A stretch of 64,000 nucleotides of DNA from Berghia stephanieae (taxonomy: Eukaryota > Mollusca > Gastropoda > Nudibranchia > Aeolidiidae). The translations under genes and the position numbers were made by a program. Positions 48,201-64,000 of this stretch are shown here, one piece after another; position 1 is the stretch's first letter; the number at the start of each line of letters is the position of its first letter. A model generated the notes under the pieces. The model was not told the origin of the DNA. It was given only the letters and a program-made list of their open reading frames with translations, and made no database searches. The stretch spans positions 8,120,792 through 8,184,791 of the forward strand of contig CM067445.1 of assembly GCA_034508935.3 (NCBI GenBank), given 5' to 3'.

Positions 48201-48715
48201 TGAAAGATTGTGAAGCGCATTCAGCATGGTGAATACGTGTCTAATTGCTCTATAAATTACTTATAATTATATCCCCTCCCCACACATGCATTCACACACT
48301 AACATAAACTTTGCTTGGTGGGCAGGGAAATCTGAATTGTTTTCTCACTTGTGCCGGCCTGAGATTGAGATCCCTCGTGAAAATACTGTCAAATTTTAGG
48401 AGCTTACGGAAGGCCTCCCCCTTTCGAATTCGAAACAATTAAATCTCTGGGAGGCCTTCCGAAAGCTCCTTCGCCTACATCCCCAGTATTCTTGTTTGTT
48501 ATAATTTTCTAGAGGGGTTTGGGAGGGGGAAAAATCCTTTTAAAAGAAAAATAGTCTCCCCCTCCCAAACCCCCTACGAGAACAAGAATACTGGGGATGT
48601 TAGATAGGAGCTTTCGGAAGGCCTTCCAAATCTCTCATTCTCAATACATAACTCAATATTCAGTTTGTCGATATCCATAAGTAAATGCTTACCATATTTT
48701 GTGTTTAACAAACAT
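35303..48715 (-). CDS. PIGA: PIGA, phosphatidylinositol N-acetylglucosaminyltransferase catalytic subunit (12 coding exons)
   Basis: Catalytic subunit of GPI-GlcNAc transferase, which moves GlcNAc from UDP-GlcNAc to phosphatidylinositol on the cytosolic ER face, the first step of GPI-anchor synthesis. Coding exons, 5' to 3': 48693-48715, 45322-45478, 43338-43460, 42198-42373, 41647-41762, 40566-40673, 39442-39548, 38632-38714, 37814-37899, 37404-37587, 36171-36270, 35303-35359. Phases close to give 439 aa without a stop. The 23-nt first exon gives MFVKHKIC and runs on into [20 protein letters not shown], the family signature. [26 protein letters not shown] and [16 protein letters not shown] follow. 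The GT-B/GT4 motif E-x7-E is at about 285-293 ([12 protein letters not shown]). One C-terminal membrane helix lies at about 398-417. It is shorter than human PIGA (484 aa), mostly at the two ends. The first exon was chosen by phase and family fit; the remaining exons are firm. Confidence 0.93.
35476..35660. repeat. Degenerate GACTATG/AGTCTTGGACT repeat
   Basis: AGTCTTGGACTA and its near-complement TAGTCCAAGACT recur about every 30 bp, giving a locally palindromic stretch. Possibly the end of a MITE, but no second end was found. Confidence 0.4.
35878..36063. repeat. Degenerate GCAGTACTACTGC palindromic repeat
   Basis: Several diverged copies of ACTACTGCGAATAG and ATTCGCAGTACTA. The palindrome GCAGTACTACTGCAGTACTA lies near 36030. 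Confidence 0.5.
37155..37204. repeat. CTT microsatellite
   Basis: (TTC)n of about 16 units in a PIGA intron. Confidence 0.95.
38269..38609 (-). mobile_element. SINE family A copy 3 (341 bp)
   Basis: Full length. Perfect 12-bp TSDs, CTATACTATTGA, lie at 38257-38268 and 38610-38621. The insertion lies only about 10 bp inside the PIGA intron from the exon donor at 38631. Confidence 0.9.
40027..40370 (-). mobile_element. SINE family A copy 4 (344 bp)
   Basis: Full length. Perfect 12-bp TSDs, TCTGATGACATC, lie at 40015-40026 and 40371-40382. It lies in a PIGA intron. Confidence 0.9.
41825..41872. repeat. ATG/GAT microsatellite
   Basis: (ATG)n in a PIGA intron, 63 bp from exon 41647-41762. Confidence 0.95.
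42421..42717 (-). mobile_element. SINE family C copy, full length
   Basis: Head (minus, GTAGCGGTGTGGTCTAGTGG with A box), body and 3' end GTGGATATTGCGCTATATGA are all present. Confidence 0.8.
43077..43310 (+). mobile_element. SINE family D copy
   Basis: The tRNA-like head TCCTCAATAGCTCAGTTGAT with CTTGCTTCACATG anticodon arm and GATCGATCC box B, then the D body. It ends just before PIGA exon 43338-43460. Confidence 0.8.
43740..43842. repeat. AAC/AAT microsatellite
   Basis: (AAC)n then (AAT)n in a PIGA intron. Confidence 0.95.
44090..44705. repeat. Paired repeat module with inverted and direct parts
   Basis: GGCCAGATGGAGATTTGCAA (44152) returns inverted at 44499-44531. TTTCCACAATA and AATAGCC(C)TTATTT occur in direct order near 44210-44275 and 44628-44700. 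Probably two pieces of one element or a local rearrangement; the family is unknown. Confidence 0.5.
44793..45130 (-). mobile_element. SINE family A copy 5 (338 bp)
   Basis: Full length. 12-bp TSDs, CATAATAATAAT, lie at 44781-44792 and 45131-45142. The right TSD merges with the AAT array that follows. Confidence 0.85.
45133..45255. repeat. AAT microsatellite
   Basis: (AAT)n with an (AAC)n block, beside the family A SINE and 67 bp below PIGA exon 45322-45478. Confidence 0.95.
45608..45825. mobile_element. MITE with long imperfect inverted repeats
   Basis: The ends CTAATGAAAAGGTGAAAATA and, reversed, CTAATGAAAAGGTCAAAATA continue through GATGGGAACARTACAG to about 70 bp. A TA on both sides would fit a Tc1/mariner-type target. 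Related sequence follows at 45826-45880 and again at 54520-54605. Confidence 0.7.
46150..48380. other. PIGA intron 1 sequence, no feature recognised
   Basis: AT-rich and mostly unique. Only short CA-rich tracts at 47840-47892 stand out. The open frame at 45885-46148 has no known motif and no splice context, so it was not called. Confidence 0.5.
48449..48627. mobile_element. Foldback MITE with 8-bp TSD (hAT-like)
   Basis: Arms of about 73 bp, roughly 85% alike, begin GGGAGGCCTTCCGAAAGCTC and, reversed, GGAAGGCCTTCCGAAAGCTC. Eight-base AAATCTCT lies at 48441-48448 and 48628-48635. There is no coding capacity. A solitary related arm lies just outside at about 48400-48420. It sits 66 bp inside PIGA intron 1, near the shared promoter. 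Confidence 0.8.
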
Positions 48716-49075
48716 TTGTGATTAAAATGTCAACGACAGCACCATCAAATCGGTTTTGAATTTTAATGCCGCAATTTTACCATTTTCATTTGTTTCACAA
48801 ACAAGATAACTATGAAAATGAAACTAGAATGGCAGACTGGCAGACGACGGCAGCCGGCAATCATCAGTTATTTCCCTTCGGTGAGGGCGACCTTGACTTT
48901 AGAGAAAGGTCGAGGGTCGTGGAATTACTTTATCTTCTCAAGGTCGGATTATTTGGTTTTCTTATTCCATCACATACTCATATATTTCTTTCATTTCTTT
49001 AGGGTGCCGGTAACGTTTGAAAGAGATTTGTAACCTCAAGTTTTGTCCCTGTTTGTGGATTAGAAATAAACAAAA
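48716..49075. promoter_or_regulatory. Probable bidirectional PIGA/TPI promoter
   Basis: Only 360 bp separate the divergent PIGA and TPI start codons, so both promoters and 5' UTRs should lie here. I see no TATA box at a sensible place. A locally GC-richer patch lies near 48840-48910. A pyrimidine tract ending TTTCTTTAG just before 49002 could be an acceptor for a 5' UTR intron of TPI. Function is inferred from gene arrangement alone. Confidence 0.5.
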
Positions 49076-57048
<7,973 letters not shown>

Positions 57049-57194
57049 ATCTACAGATTTTTATCATCAGCTGGAAAAGATTATTTCTATTTGGTTTTAT
57101 TAGTATTATTATTATTATTTTAAAAATATTATCTTTTTTCTTCTTTATTATTGGCATACTTGACTGTCTTTTAGCCTAAAAGAATGTTGAACAG

Positions 57195-57300
57195 ATATAG
57201 CTAGATAGTGCTATCTATATAGTAGTTATCTTTAGATATAGACAGTGCTATCTATATAGTAGTTATCTTTAGATATAGACAGTGCTATCTATATAGTATA
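57195..57300. repeat. 44-bp tandem repeat in the TPI 3' flank
   Basis: About 2.5 copies of a unit containing AGTGCTATCTATATAGTAGT and TATCTTTAGATATAGAC. Confidence 0.9.
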
Positions 57301-57559
57301 AATAATAATAATGATGATGTACATTTAGTATAGGACTTTCAATACAATTACATCTCAAAGCACTTTACAATAAAAATCCAAGTCATCGAATAATAATAAA
57401 ATTCTAAAACACAGGATAATTAGCGTGACATAGATTACATGATTATAAAATATGACCTATGAATAAAAGTATTATTCGAATAGTAGTTATCTTTAGATAT
57501 TGATAGTAATAGTAGTTCTCTTTCCAAGTGTTGACATTTTCTATGGTGGAAAAACATTA

Positions 57560-57805
57560 TCATGATATGATTTCAGTCAACCAATCAACATCCTCAGTGA
57601 TGGCTTTTCTCTTTTGCCGTTAATCCATGATTTCACTCAACCAATCAACAACCTCTATGAAGGCTTTTCTCTTTGCCATTAATCCATGATTTCAGTCAAC
57701 TAATCAACAACCTCAAGGAAGGCTTTTCTCTTTACCATTAATCCATGATTTCACTCAACCAATCAACAAACTCAATGAAGGCTTTTCTCTTTGCCATCAA
57801 TCCAT
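57560..57805. repeat. About 60-bp tandem repeat, four copies
   Basis: The unit contains CATGATTTCAGTCAACCAAT, CAACAACCTCAATGAAGGCT and TTTCTCTTTGCCATTAATC, with alternating GTCAAC and CTCAAC. Confidence 0.9.
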
Positions 57806-58599
57806 TAATTGAGTGTTTCAAGACGATGCATATTTTTTGTTTTGTTTCATCATGGAGAGAAAAATAAAGTGAGTGAATATGACGCATGTAAAAGGGGTAA
57901 TACAAAGCAAATAAAGTTTCGATCTTCTGCCTTCATCAAATAATGACGAGTTATCTGCTTATTTTGTGTGTAGTCGAGGAAGGGTAAGGATGAACCATGT
58001 TTTATATGCGACAACTTCACTCACTTTGATTTTCTTTTCTCATTTACTTGGCTCATTTAGGTACCTCTGGCTTTTTGTTTCATCATTTCCCCACTAGGAC
58101 TCAATTACTTAAGTTTTCGTAGATCTTCTGTCATAATCTATAAATTGATTTGTTGATTTTACTTGTTTTATAGTAGATTATACATCTTGAAATGTCTTTG
58201 ATGCTTGAGAAAGACGTGTTCTATGTAACTTAAAAATGTATAGCTTGTACCTTTGTGCTAATGGTGAGATTATGGTCTCTTACGAGTGTCATGAAGATGA
58301 TAATAAATGTCACGATTTCAAAGAGATTTTTATTTGCTTGTATTTATCATGATGGATGAATATTGTGTTGGCGTCTGAAAGTGTGACAGTGTCATCTTTC
58401 GAACTTTGTGATTTTAAGCTGCGGACTGTCAAAAGTAATAAACAATAATGACTAGAACAGCTTTCAAATAGAACAAAATACCAACATGGACAGACATCCG
58501 AAGATTTTTATACAGTAAGAAAGCTCTGAACATTTCTGTGATGTTGATTTAGTTTTTTTTTGCAATGTATTTATCTATGTTTTCATTGTTTTTGGGTTG

Positions 58600-58672
58600 T
58601 TTTTTTTGTCGTTGGCTGAAGAAGGGTTTTGAGCCCCGAAACGTTCCGTGTTTGGTATTTTGTTCTTTTAAA
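58600..58672 (+). repeat. 'CTGAAGA..GAAAC' repeat fragment, hammerhead-like core
   Basis: GGCTGAAGAAGGGTTTTGAG then CCCCGAAACGTTCCGTGTTT and GGTATTTTGTTC. Bases 58616-58642 show CTGAAGA, a short GGG/CCC stem and GAAAC, the layout of a hammerhead ribozyme core. Stems I and III were not found, and the closing pair of stem II is A-C. Decayed copies lie at 59440-59515 and 4747-4800. Confidence 0.45.
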
Positions 58673-58734
58673 GTTGTTATATTCATTTTTGTTTATATCT
58701 TTTGAACTTTATACAGTTGAGGATAGAGATGTCA

Positions 58735-59380
58735 TGGGTGGAGGCTTTTGACATCCCATGGCGGGCAGGAAGTCACTTGTGCCTTCTATCCCCCTTTTCT
58801 GCTTTCTGAGTTGTCCATAGTGGGCAGGGGGATACATACTGTGTCTTCTATCTGTGTCTTCTATCACCTTATATCTGTTTTCCAACATGCTTTCTGTCTT
58901 TGTCTTGGAATGAGATTACTTGGTTTTGTCCTGACCCTGGCTGGAGTCCTGGCTGGGAGATAAACAGTCAAATGCTTAGTAACAAGGAAAAAAATATCAT
59001 TCCCAAAATAATAACTAATAGTTATTATTTTGGGAGATGATAATTTTTTCCTTGTAAATCATCTCGCTGTTATGTATGATTATATTTGTTATTTTGAAAG
59101 TATCATGTAAGCATTTAAGTGTATTCCTCTTTGTTGGATTTTGTGCTTGTGTCCGGATGAGACTTATAGGTGATCTCAAACTAAGTACATTGGTGGTATG
59201 CTCTTGGAATCAGCATCTGATCCCTATTTGTTCTCAGTTCCCCTATGTCTTACTTTTTCTTGGGTGCTTATATTGTAATTCTAGAACTTTTTACTATCCC
59301 ATTTTCTTCCTTTTTACTGGCGCTGATATAACCTAAATGTGTTGCAAGCGCCGTAAAACCCTTAAAAACAAAAACAAACA
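58735..59380 (+). mobile_element. SINE family B copy 5 with internal inverted duplication
   Basis: The 5' motif CATCCCATGGCGGGCAGGAA, with a second partial 5' motif at 58816. The body runs to the 3' domain GATATAACCTAAATGTGTTG, CAAGCGCCGTAAAACCC and an AAAACA tail. A hairpin (58982-59053) interrupts it. Confidence 0.8.
58982..59053. repeat. 34-bp inverted duplication with a 3-nt loop
   Basis: Arms 58982-59016 and 59020-59053 are complementary except for a few positions around AAT. One arm is normal family B sequence. Confidence 0.85.
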
Positions 59381-59439
59381 TATCTGCCGCCGATCTGGTT
59401 TTTATATTATAGTAATGTATTTATGTTTTCATGGTTATT

Positions 59440-59515
59440 TGTTGTTGGTTGAAGACTGGATTTGAGCCCGAAATATTCTGTGTTTGGTATTTTGTTCTTT
59501 TTTTTTTTTAAAGCT
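59440..59515 (+). repeat. Second copy of the 58600-58672 repeat
   Basis: GGTTGAAGACTGGATTTGAG, CCCGAAATATTC and TGTTTGGTATTTTGTTC. It is more decayed in the core. Confidence 0.6.
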
Positions 59516-59662
59516 GTTAAATTAATTTTTGTTTATTGCTTTTGGATCGATGCAATAGTGGCTGACCAGACACCGGTATCTTCCTGATCCGACTCCCCGT
59601 CCTGTGTGCTCGTCCATCATCAACGATAGCATTGACTGAGAAAACTTGTCTGGGTGTGGATC

Positions 59663-60193
59663 CTGACCTCCCATAGTGGGCAGGGAGGTACATGCTGTGT
59701 CTTCTATCCCCCATACCCGTTTTCCAATTGTTTCCTGTCATTGTCTTGGAATGAGATTACTTAGTTTTGTCCTGATCCTTGCCGGAGTTCCTTGGCTGGG
59801 AGGTAAACAGTCGAATGTATAGTTATAATTTTGGGAATGAATTTTTTTCCTTGTAAATCATCTCTCTGTTATGCATTGTATTATGTTTAGTTTACATATT
59901 ATATTATATGATTGGTAAACATTTGAGTGTATTCCTCTTAGTTGGGACCTGTGCTTGTGTCTGGATGAGACTTTTAGGTGATCTCAAACTAAGTACTTTG
60001 ACTAGCGTGATTTTGGAATCTACATCTGTTCCCTATTTGAACCAATTCCCCTTTGTCTTACCTTTTCTTTTGTGCTTTAATTGTAATTCTAGAACTTTTT
60101 ACTATCCCATTTTCTTCCTTTTTACTGGCGCTGATATGACCTTAATGTGTTGCAAGAGCTGTAAAACCCTTGAAAACAAAAACAAAAAACAAC
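59663..60193 (+). mobile_element. SINE family B copy 6, full length
   Basis: From GACCTCCCATAGTGGGCAGG to GATATGACCTTAATGTGTTG, then GAGCTGTAAAACCCTTGAAA and an AAAACA tail. It follows copy 5 in the same orientation. Confidence 0.85.
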
Positions 60194-60516
60194 AAAGGAC
60201 ACATGTTGACAAGAGAGCTATCAAATGAGCAATCGTTGATTGATCAAAAACTCAGGATTGCATACGAAGGACATAAGTTTTGGAAAGCGATACCCACCCA
60301 CCTGTCAGTGGACAGAACTTTTATGACGAAATTAGGGCTCCATAAAGTGTTATATCATGGCAGGCTCCACCCTCTCTTTCTATTCTGGCATAGATGTAGA
60401 TGACAATAGCATTTCGGATGTCATAATGACAAGTGGGCAAAGGGTTAAAGCTTCCAAGCAATTCCAATCGTCGTTTATCTCTAATCGGACCCGTTCTCGC
60501 GAAGTCGAACGGGCCG

Positions 60517-60712
60517 GTTAGGCGATATTACAATGTTTTCAGACAGAGACAACGCTGTTAACGGCCAGGTACTCATTTTACACATGTGTTCGGTGAGAAG
60601 ATGTGAGGAAAGAGTCTTTCCCAAAGATTCAACCATGCGCTGAACAAGGATCGAACCCAGGATCTTCCGATCCGAGAGCCAGTGTCATGCTTCAAAAACA
60701 CATAGGCGCACA
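60517..60712 (-). mobile_element. SINE family C copy (head and body)
   Basis: The minus-strand head TGCGCCTATGTGTTTTTGAA is decayed, but box B GGGTTCGATCC is clear. The body runs to TATCGCCTAACCGG. The 3' end is missing. Confidence 0.75.
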
Positions 60713-60864
60713 CATCATATTAATACATGTTTAATGTTATAAACCATTAATACATGTTTAATGTTATAAACCGTTGTATTTCTCATTCTATTAAAATAAA
60801 CTAATATCTTCACCCCATCTACCCTATGTTCATTGGGTGTGTTCACTGATGGAAGTTGAGCCAT

Positions 60865-60870
60865 TCCCCC

Positions 60871-60921
<51 letters not shown>
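60865..60921. repeat. Poly-C and CT microsatellite
   Basis: A C-run followed by (CT)n. Confidence 0.95.
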
Positions 60922-60999
60922 GTTGCTTACTACTTTTTCATATTATGAGCCATAAGGTTCCTTTATATTTTACAGGCCCTAATTGTCTGGCAACAATGT

Positions 61000-61258
61000 T
61001 GATATTGGTATTGATGAGGGCAACTGTGTTGATATTGGTATTGGAGGCAACGGTGATGATAATGATATTGGTATTGATGGCAACAGTGATGATATTGGTA
61101 TTGATGATGGCAACAGTGTTGATATTGATGATGGCAACAGTGTGATATTGGTATTGATGATGGCAACAGTGTGATATTGGTATTGCTGATGGCAATAGTG
61201 TTGATATTGGTAGTGATGATGGCAATAATGTCGAATCGGTATTGTGGATGGCAACAAT
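61000..61258. repeat. GAT-rich minisatellite, about nine copies
   Basis: Units of 24-33 bp containing GTTGATATTGGTATTGATGA and TGGCAACAGT. The long minus frames of Q, Y, H and C are artefacts. Confidence 0.95.
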
Positions 61259-61517
61259 GTTATTATTCGTTTCGAGGGAAACATTAATTGATAAAGATAA
61301 TACTAAATATAACAATGTTGCTATAGATATTGAGTATTAAAACCTAGGGTAACTATAGATAGTAGTATCGGTGGCATTAAGCGTAAAATTAATGAAACAC
61401 TATAATTAATTGATACTTATCCCCTGGTAGTAACATATGGACAGGAGAAAAAAACAAAAAAGAAAGAGATTATATTATTTGTATCAATTATATAAAAACA
61501 CAAAAACTTGATCTTTT

Positions 61518-61805
61518 GAATAGCGCAATATAGATTAAACGTGCTCAAAGCGCTTTACAGGGTGTCTTCTGTCATCAGGTTCACTTAACATGTAAAACGA
61601 GACATAACGCAGTTAGGGCATAGTAAAATATTTTCAGACACAAACAACGCTGTTAACAGCCAGGTACTCATTTTAAACCTATGTCCGGTGACAGAACGTG
61701 AGTAAAGAATACTTTCCAAGTACTCAACTATGCGCTGTACGAGGCTCGAATAGGGACCTTCCGATCCAAAAACGAGTGTCATACCACAAGACCACATGGT
61801 CGCAC
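61518..61805 (-). mobile_element. SINE family C copy, full length
   Basis: The minus-strand head GCGACCATGTGGTCTTGTGG, the body, and the 3' end AAAGCGCTTTGAGCACG with TATTGCGCTATT. Confidence 0.8.
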
Positions 61806-61938
61806 AAATCTTATTAATCACATGTTTATTTGTTTTAAAACGTTGTGTTTCCCATTCTGTTAAATTAAATTAACACATTCATCCCGCGTACTCCCACATT
61901 ACTTAGCTGTGTATACTTACGGAAGTTGAGCTAGCCAT

Positions 61939-61998
<60 letters not shown>

Positions 61999-62005
61999 CC
62001 CTCTC

Positions 62006-62049
<44 letters not shown>
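61939..62049. repeat. CT microsatellite
   Basis: (CT)n with CCCC interruptions, over 100 bp. Confidence 0.95.
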
Positions 62050-62051
<2 letters not shown>

Positions 62052-62189
62052 CCCCGGTTGACCTTATCAAAACGAATGATCATATAGATCACCGAGTCAG
62101 AGAGACACAAGGGTCCGTTTTAATGAACGCGGACTAGCGCATCGTCTCGGTTTATCTCTGAGTTTATTAGTAAATGACTTGAAAACACG

Positions 62190-62296
62190 CTGACTTCCAG
62201 TCGGCCATTTTGCGATGACGTCACTTCCTGCCAAACATAATGGGTGACGTCATGTCTTGATTGCACCATTAGTGCATAGGATGATAGGGAAAAGTT
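62190..62296. repeat. Dispersed repeat I copy 1 with two CRE palindromes
   Basis: GGCCATTTTGCGATGACGTC then ACTTCCTGCC, GGGTGACGTCATGTCTTGAT and TGCACCATTAGTGCATAGG. It matches 62787-62896. TGACGTCA lies at 62216-62223 and 62245-62252. Confidence 0.8.
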
Positions 62297-62786
62297 TATC
62301 TCTGAGTTTAGTAAATGGCTTGAAAAAATCAAATTTAATGTGAACTGACTAAGCTAGTCCCAGACTAAAATGACGTCACCTTCGGACTAAGTTTGGCCAA
62401 GTTTTAGTCATTTGCTCGAGTCGGACTTGATTGTTTCGTCTCTGACTAGTAACTAAGAACTTTATCCAACCCTAGTATTACCTCATATCCAACTAAAACC
62501 ATATGGAATGCGAATGTCAAAATACTTGAGGTGCGTCCCAGTTTTACTGATTTAATAACCCCTTTAAAATAAAGTTTGAATCATTTCAAATGGTACATAA
62601 AATGATCTTTTCTTTTGACTCGCAAAAATCTAAATTTGTGAAAATGAGATAGATTCATTGATTTTACCCCCCTTCATTTAACTTTACACACATTCAATGA
62701 TGTTTATTAAAACAATTGCTACCAATCCTTGGACATATAATACGATTGTCACCCATCTGACAAATAACCATGATCGGAAAAAAAAC

Positions 62787-62896
62787 GCCGACTTCCTTTC
62801 CGCCATTTTGCAATGACATCACTTCCTGTCAACCATACTGGTATGACGTCATCTCTTGATTGCACCATTAGTGCATAGGGTGATAGGGGAAAAGTT
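62787..62896. repeat. Dispersed repeat I copy 2
   Basis: About 85% like copy 1. TGACGTCA is kept at 62844-62851, while the first site reads TGACATCA. The direct orientation is the same. Confidence 0.8.
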
Positions 62897-63183
62897 CCTA
62901 TAATTCTACTTATGTAATTGTCAAGAAAGATTCGTAATATATATATAAAGACGACGAAGGCGATTGGTAAACAACTTAAACCGGCTTGGAGGTGAAGGTC
63001 CCGTGGAAGGAAAAGTTCATTTTGATGTCGACTGGGATGGAAGCGGTAGCCAGTTCCTGGAACGTAGAAGCATCCAGAATGACCAGGAAAGAGTGAAGTT
63101 CTGACGAATTGGACACGATGGGACACAGTACAACACCTGGTGATTGGAAACAATGCCAGGCAATGAATTAATGAATGGTAAAG

Positions 63184-63261
63184 TAATGATGATGATGATG
63201 ATGATGATAACGAGAATGATGATGATGATAATAAGAATGATGGTGATGATGATGGTGATGG

Positions 63262-63301
<40 letters not shown>

Positions 63302-63321
63302 AATGATGATGATGATAATGG

Positions 63322-63384
<63 letters not shown>

Positions 63385-63392
63385 CGATGAGA
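63184..63392. repeat. GAT microsatellite
   Basis: (GAT)n with GGT and AAT variants, about 70 units. Frames of poly-M, poly-H or poly-I are artefacts. Confidence 0.95.
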
Positions 63393-63515
63393 TAGGGAAG
63401 CAGTAGACAATACATATTTATATTCTATTAGTCACCATGTATACCAATTAATTTTCACAAATGCTGAACTACAAGTAATGTTTAATAGATATCATTGTTA
63501 AAGACTTAAACCGAC

Positions 63516-63674
63516 GTGCACTTATCTGCAGGTCTGATAACCCAATTCCTTATGGGCTCATTATTGTTATGGAAATTAAAAAAAAAATGACGCAAAATAT
63601 TGTCCATTGCAACAATTTTAAACTAGACCTAGGCCCGTACGTAGATTCGGATGTCAGACCGGCATTATGTGCAC
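63516..63674. mobile_element. MITE family H copy 2
   Basis: The ends GTGCACTTATCTGCAGGTCT and, reversed, GTGCACATAATGCCGGTCTG match the copy at 24353-24505. There is no coding capacity. Confidence 0.65.
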
Positions 63675-64000
63675 ATCGATTGAGTAAATTTTCTTCAAAA
63701 ATCCCTTGGAATTGTTCTACTGGGAGGGAGCTATATCATGTTTTCGTCCAACTTAGTCATCGATCACATGATTTGTTGCTGTATAACGATTGGACATTTC
63801 TCAATAAATGTAAACACGCTGCCTTGTTTATGAAAGTTGTAATTATACCCACGAGTCACATTGAACAAAATGACCAATTGCGATGTTGAATATTTCTCAA
63901 ACTGTGAACACTTCTCACTATGTGGGTGATTTAGAGCACATATTCCAATGTGACCAATGGCCTTGAGCCAGTGACTTCTTATATCAGTAGACAATGCCTC
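63675..64000. other. No feature recognised
   Basis: Open frames at 63569-63889 (+) and 63764-63994 (-) have no motif I know. A partial gene beyond the window edge cannot be excluded. Confidence 0.4.

Larger units (their letters stand above)
57049..58700 (+). other. TPI 3' flank and probable 3' UTR
   Basis: No coding sequence is seen. AATAAA hexamers at 57863-57868 and 57910-57915 are candidate polyadenylation signals, which would give a 3' UTR of about 0.85 kb. Two short tandem arrays (57195-57300 and 57560-57805) would then lie in the mature 3' UTR. AT-rich unique sequence follows up to a repeat fragment near 58600. Confidence 0.4.

Noticed and set aside
63144-63415. Poly-His, poly-Met and poly-Ile proteins
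   Set aside because: Six-frame readings of a (GAT)n microsatellite.

Overview
The window is animal nuclear DNA. It holds three conserved intron-rich housekeeping genes, one intact 5S rRNA gene, and a dense load of tRNA-derived SINEs, LINE fragments, MITEs and tandem repeats. The protein sequences, the 5S sequence and the repeat style suggest a lophotrochozoan, most likely a mollusc. That placement is an inference, because no search could be run. No bacterial, organellar or viral gene was recognised.

Layout. 1-2092: intergenic, with CA repeats and a 148-bp LINE tail with a 15-bp target-site duplication (TSD). 2093-31457 (minus): ABCF3, an ABC-F ATPase in 19 coding exons. Its introns carry most of the repeats, including a 3-kb inverted tandem array of a tRNA-headed 398-bp unit. 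31458-35302: the ABCF3 promoter (ETS, NRF1 and YY1 motifs), a 5S rRNA gene in opposite orientation, and a LINE carrying a MITE. 35303-48715 (minus): PIGA, the catalytic subunit of GPI-GlcNAc transferase, in 12 coding exons. 48716-49075: a 360-bp gap shared by the starts of PIGA and TPI, probably a bidirectional promoter. 49076-57048 (plus): triosephosphate isomerase, 6 coding exons, intact at 251 aa. Its first intron holds a CR1-like LINE that itself contains a 1.5-unit insertion of the 398-bp repeat. 57049-64000: TPI 3' region, then repeats with no recognised gene.

The three genes are not a pathway. ABCF3 is a cytosolic translation or innate-immunity factor, PIGA starts GPI-anchor synthesis at the ER, and TPI is glycolytic. 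Exon boundaries were placed by hand from splice sites, reading phase and remembered family sequences. Phases close across all three genes, except that ABCF3 shows two apparent small deletions in neighbouring exons 6 and 7.

The most unusual signal is the 398-bp tRNA-headed repeat. It is present at three loci, each time as more than one unit (about 7.5, 1.5 and 1.1), and each time flanked by a perfect TSD (16, 9 and 9 bp). This suggests that multimers, not monomers, were inserted. Other notable signals are short-loop near-perfect hairpins inside repeats, minisatellites made of splice-donor-like units next to exons, a GC-AG intron, SINE families that all point one way, and SINE/LINE pairs sharing 3' tails.
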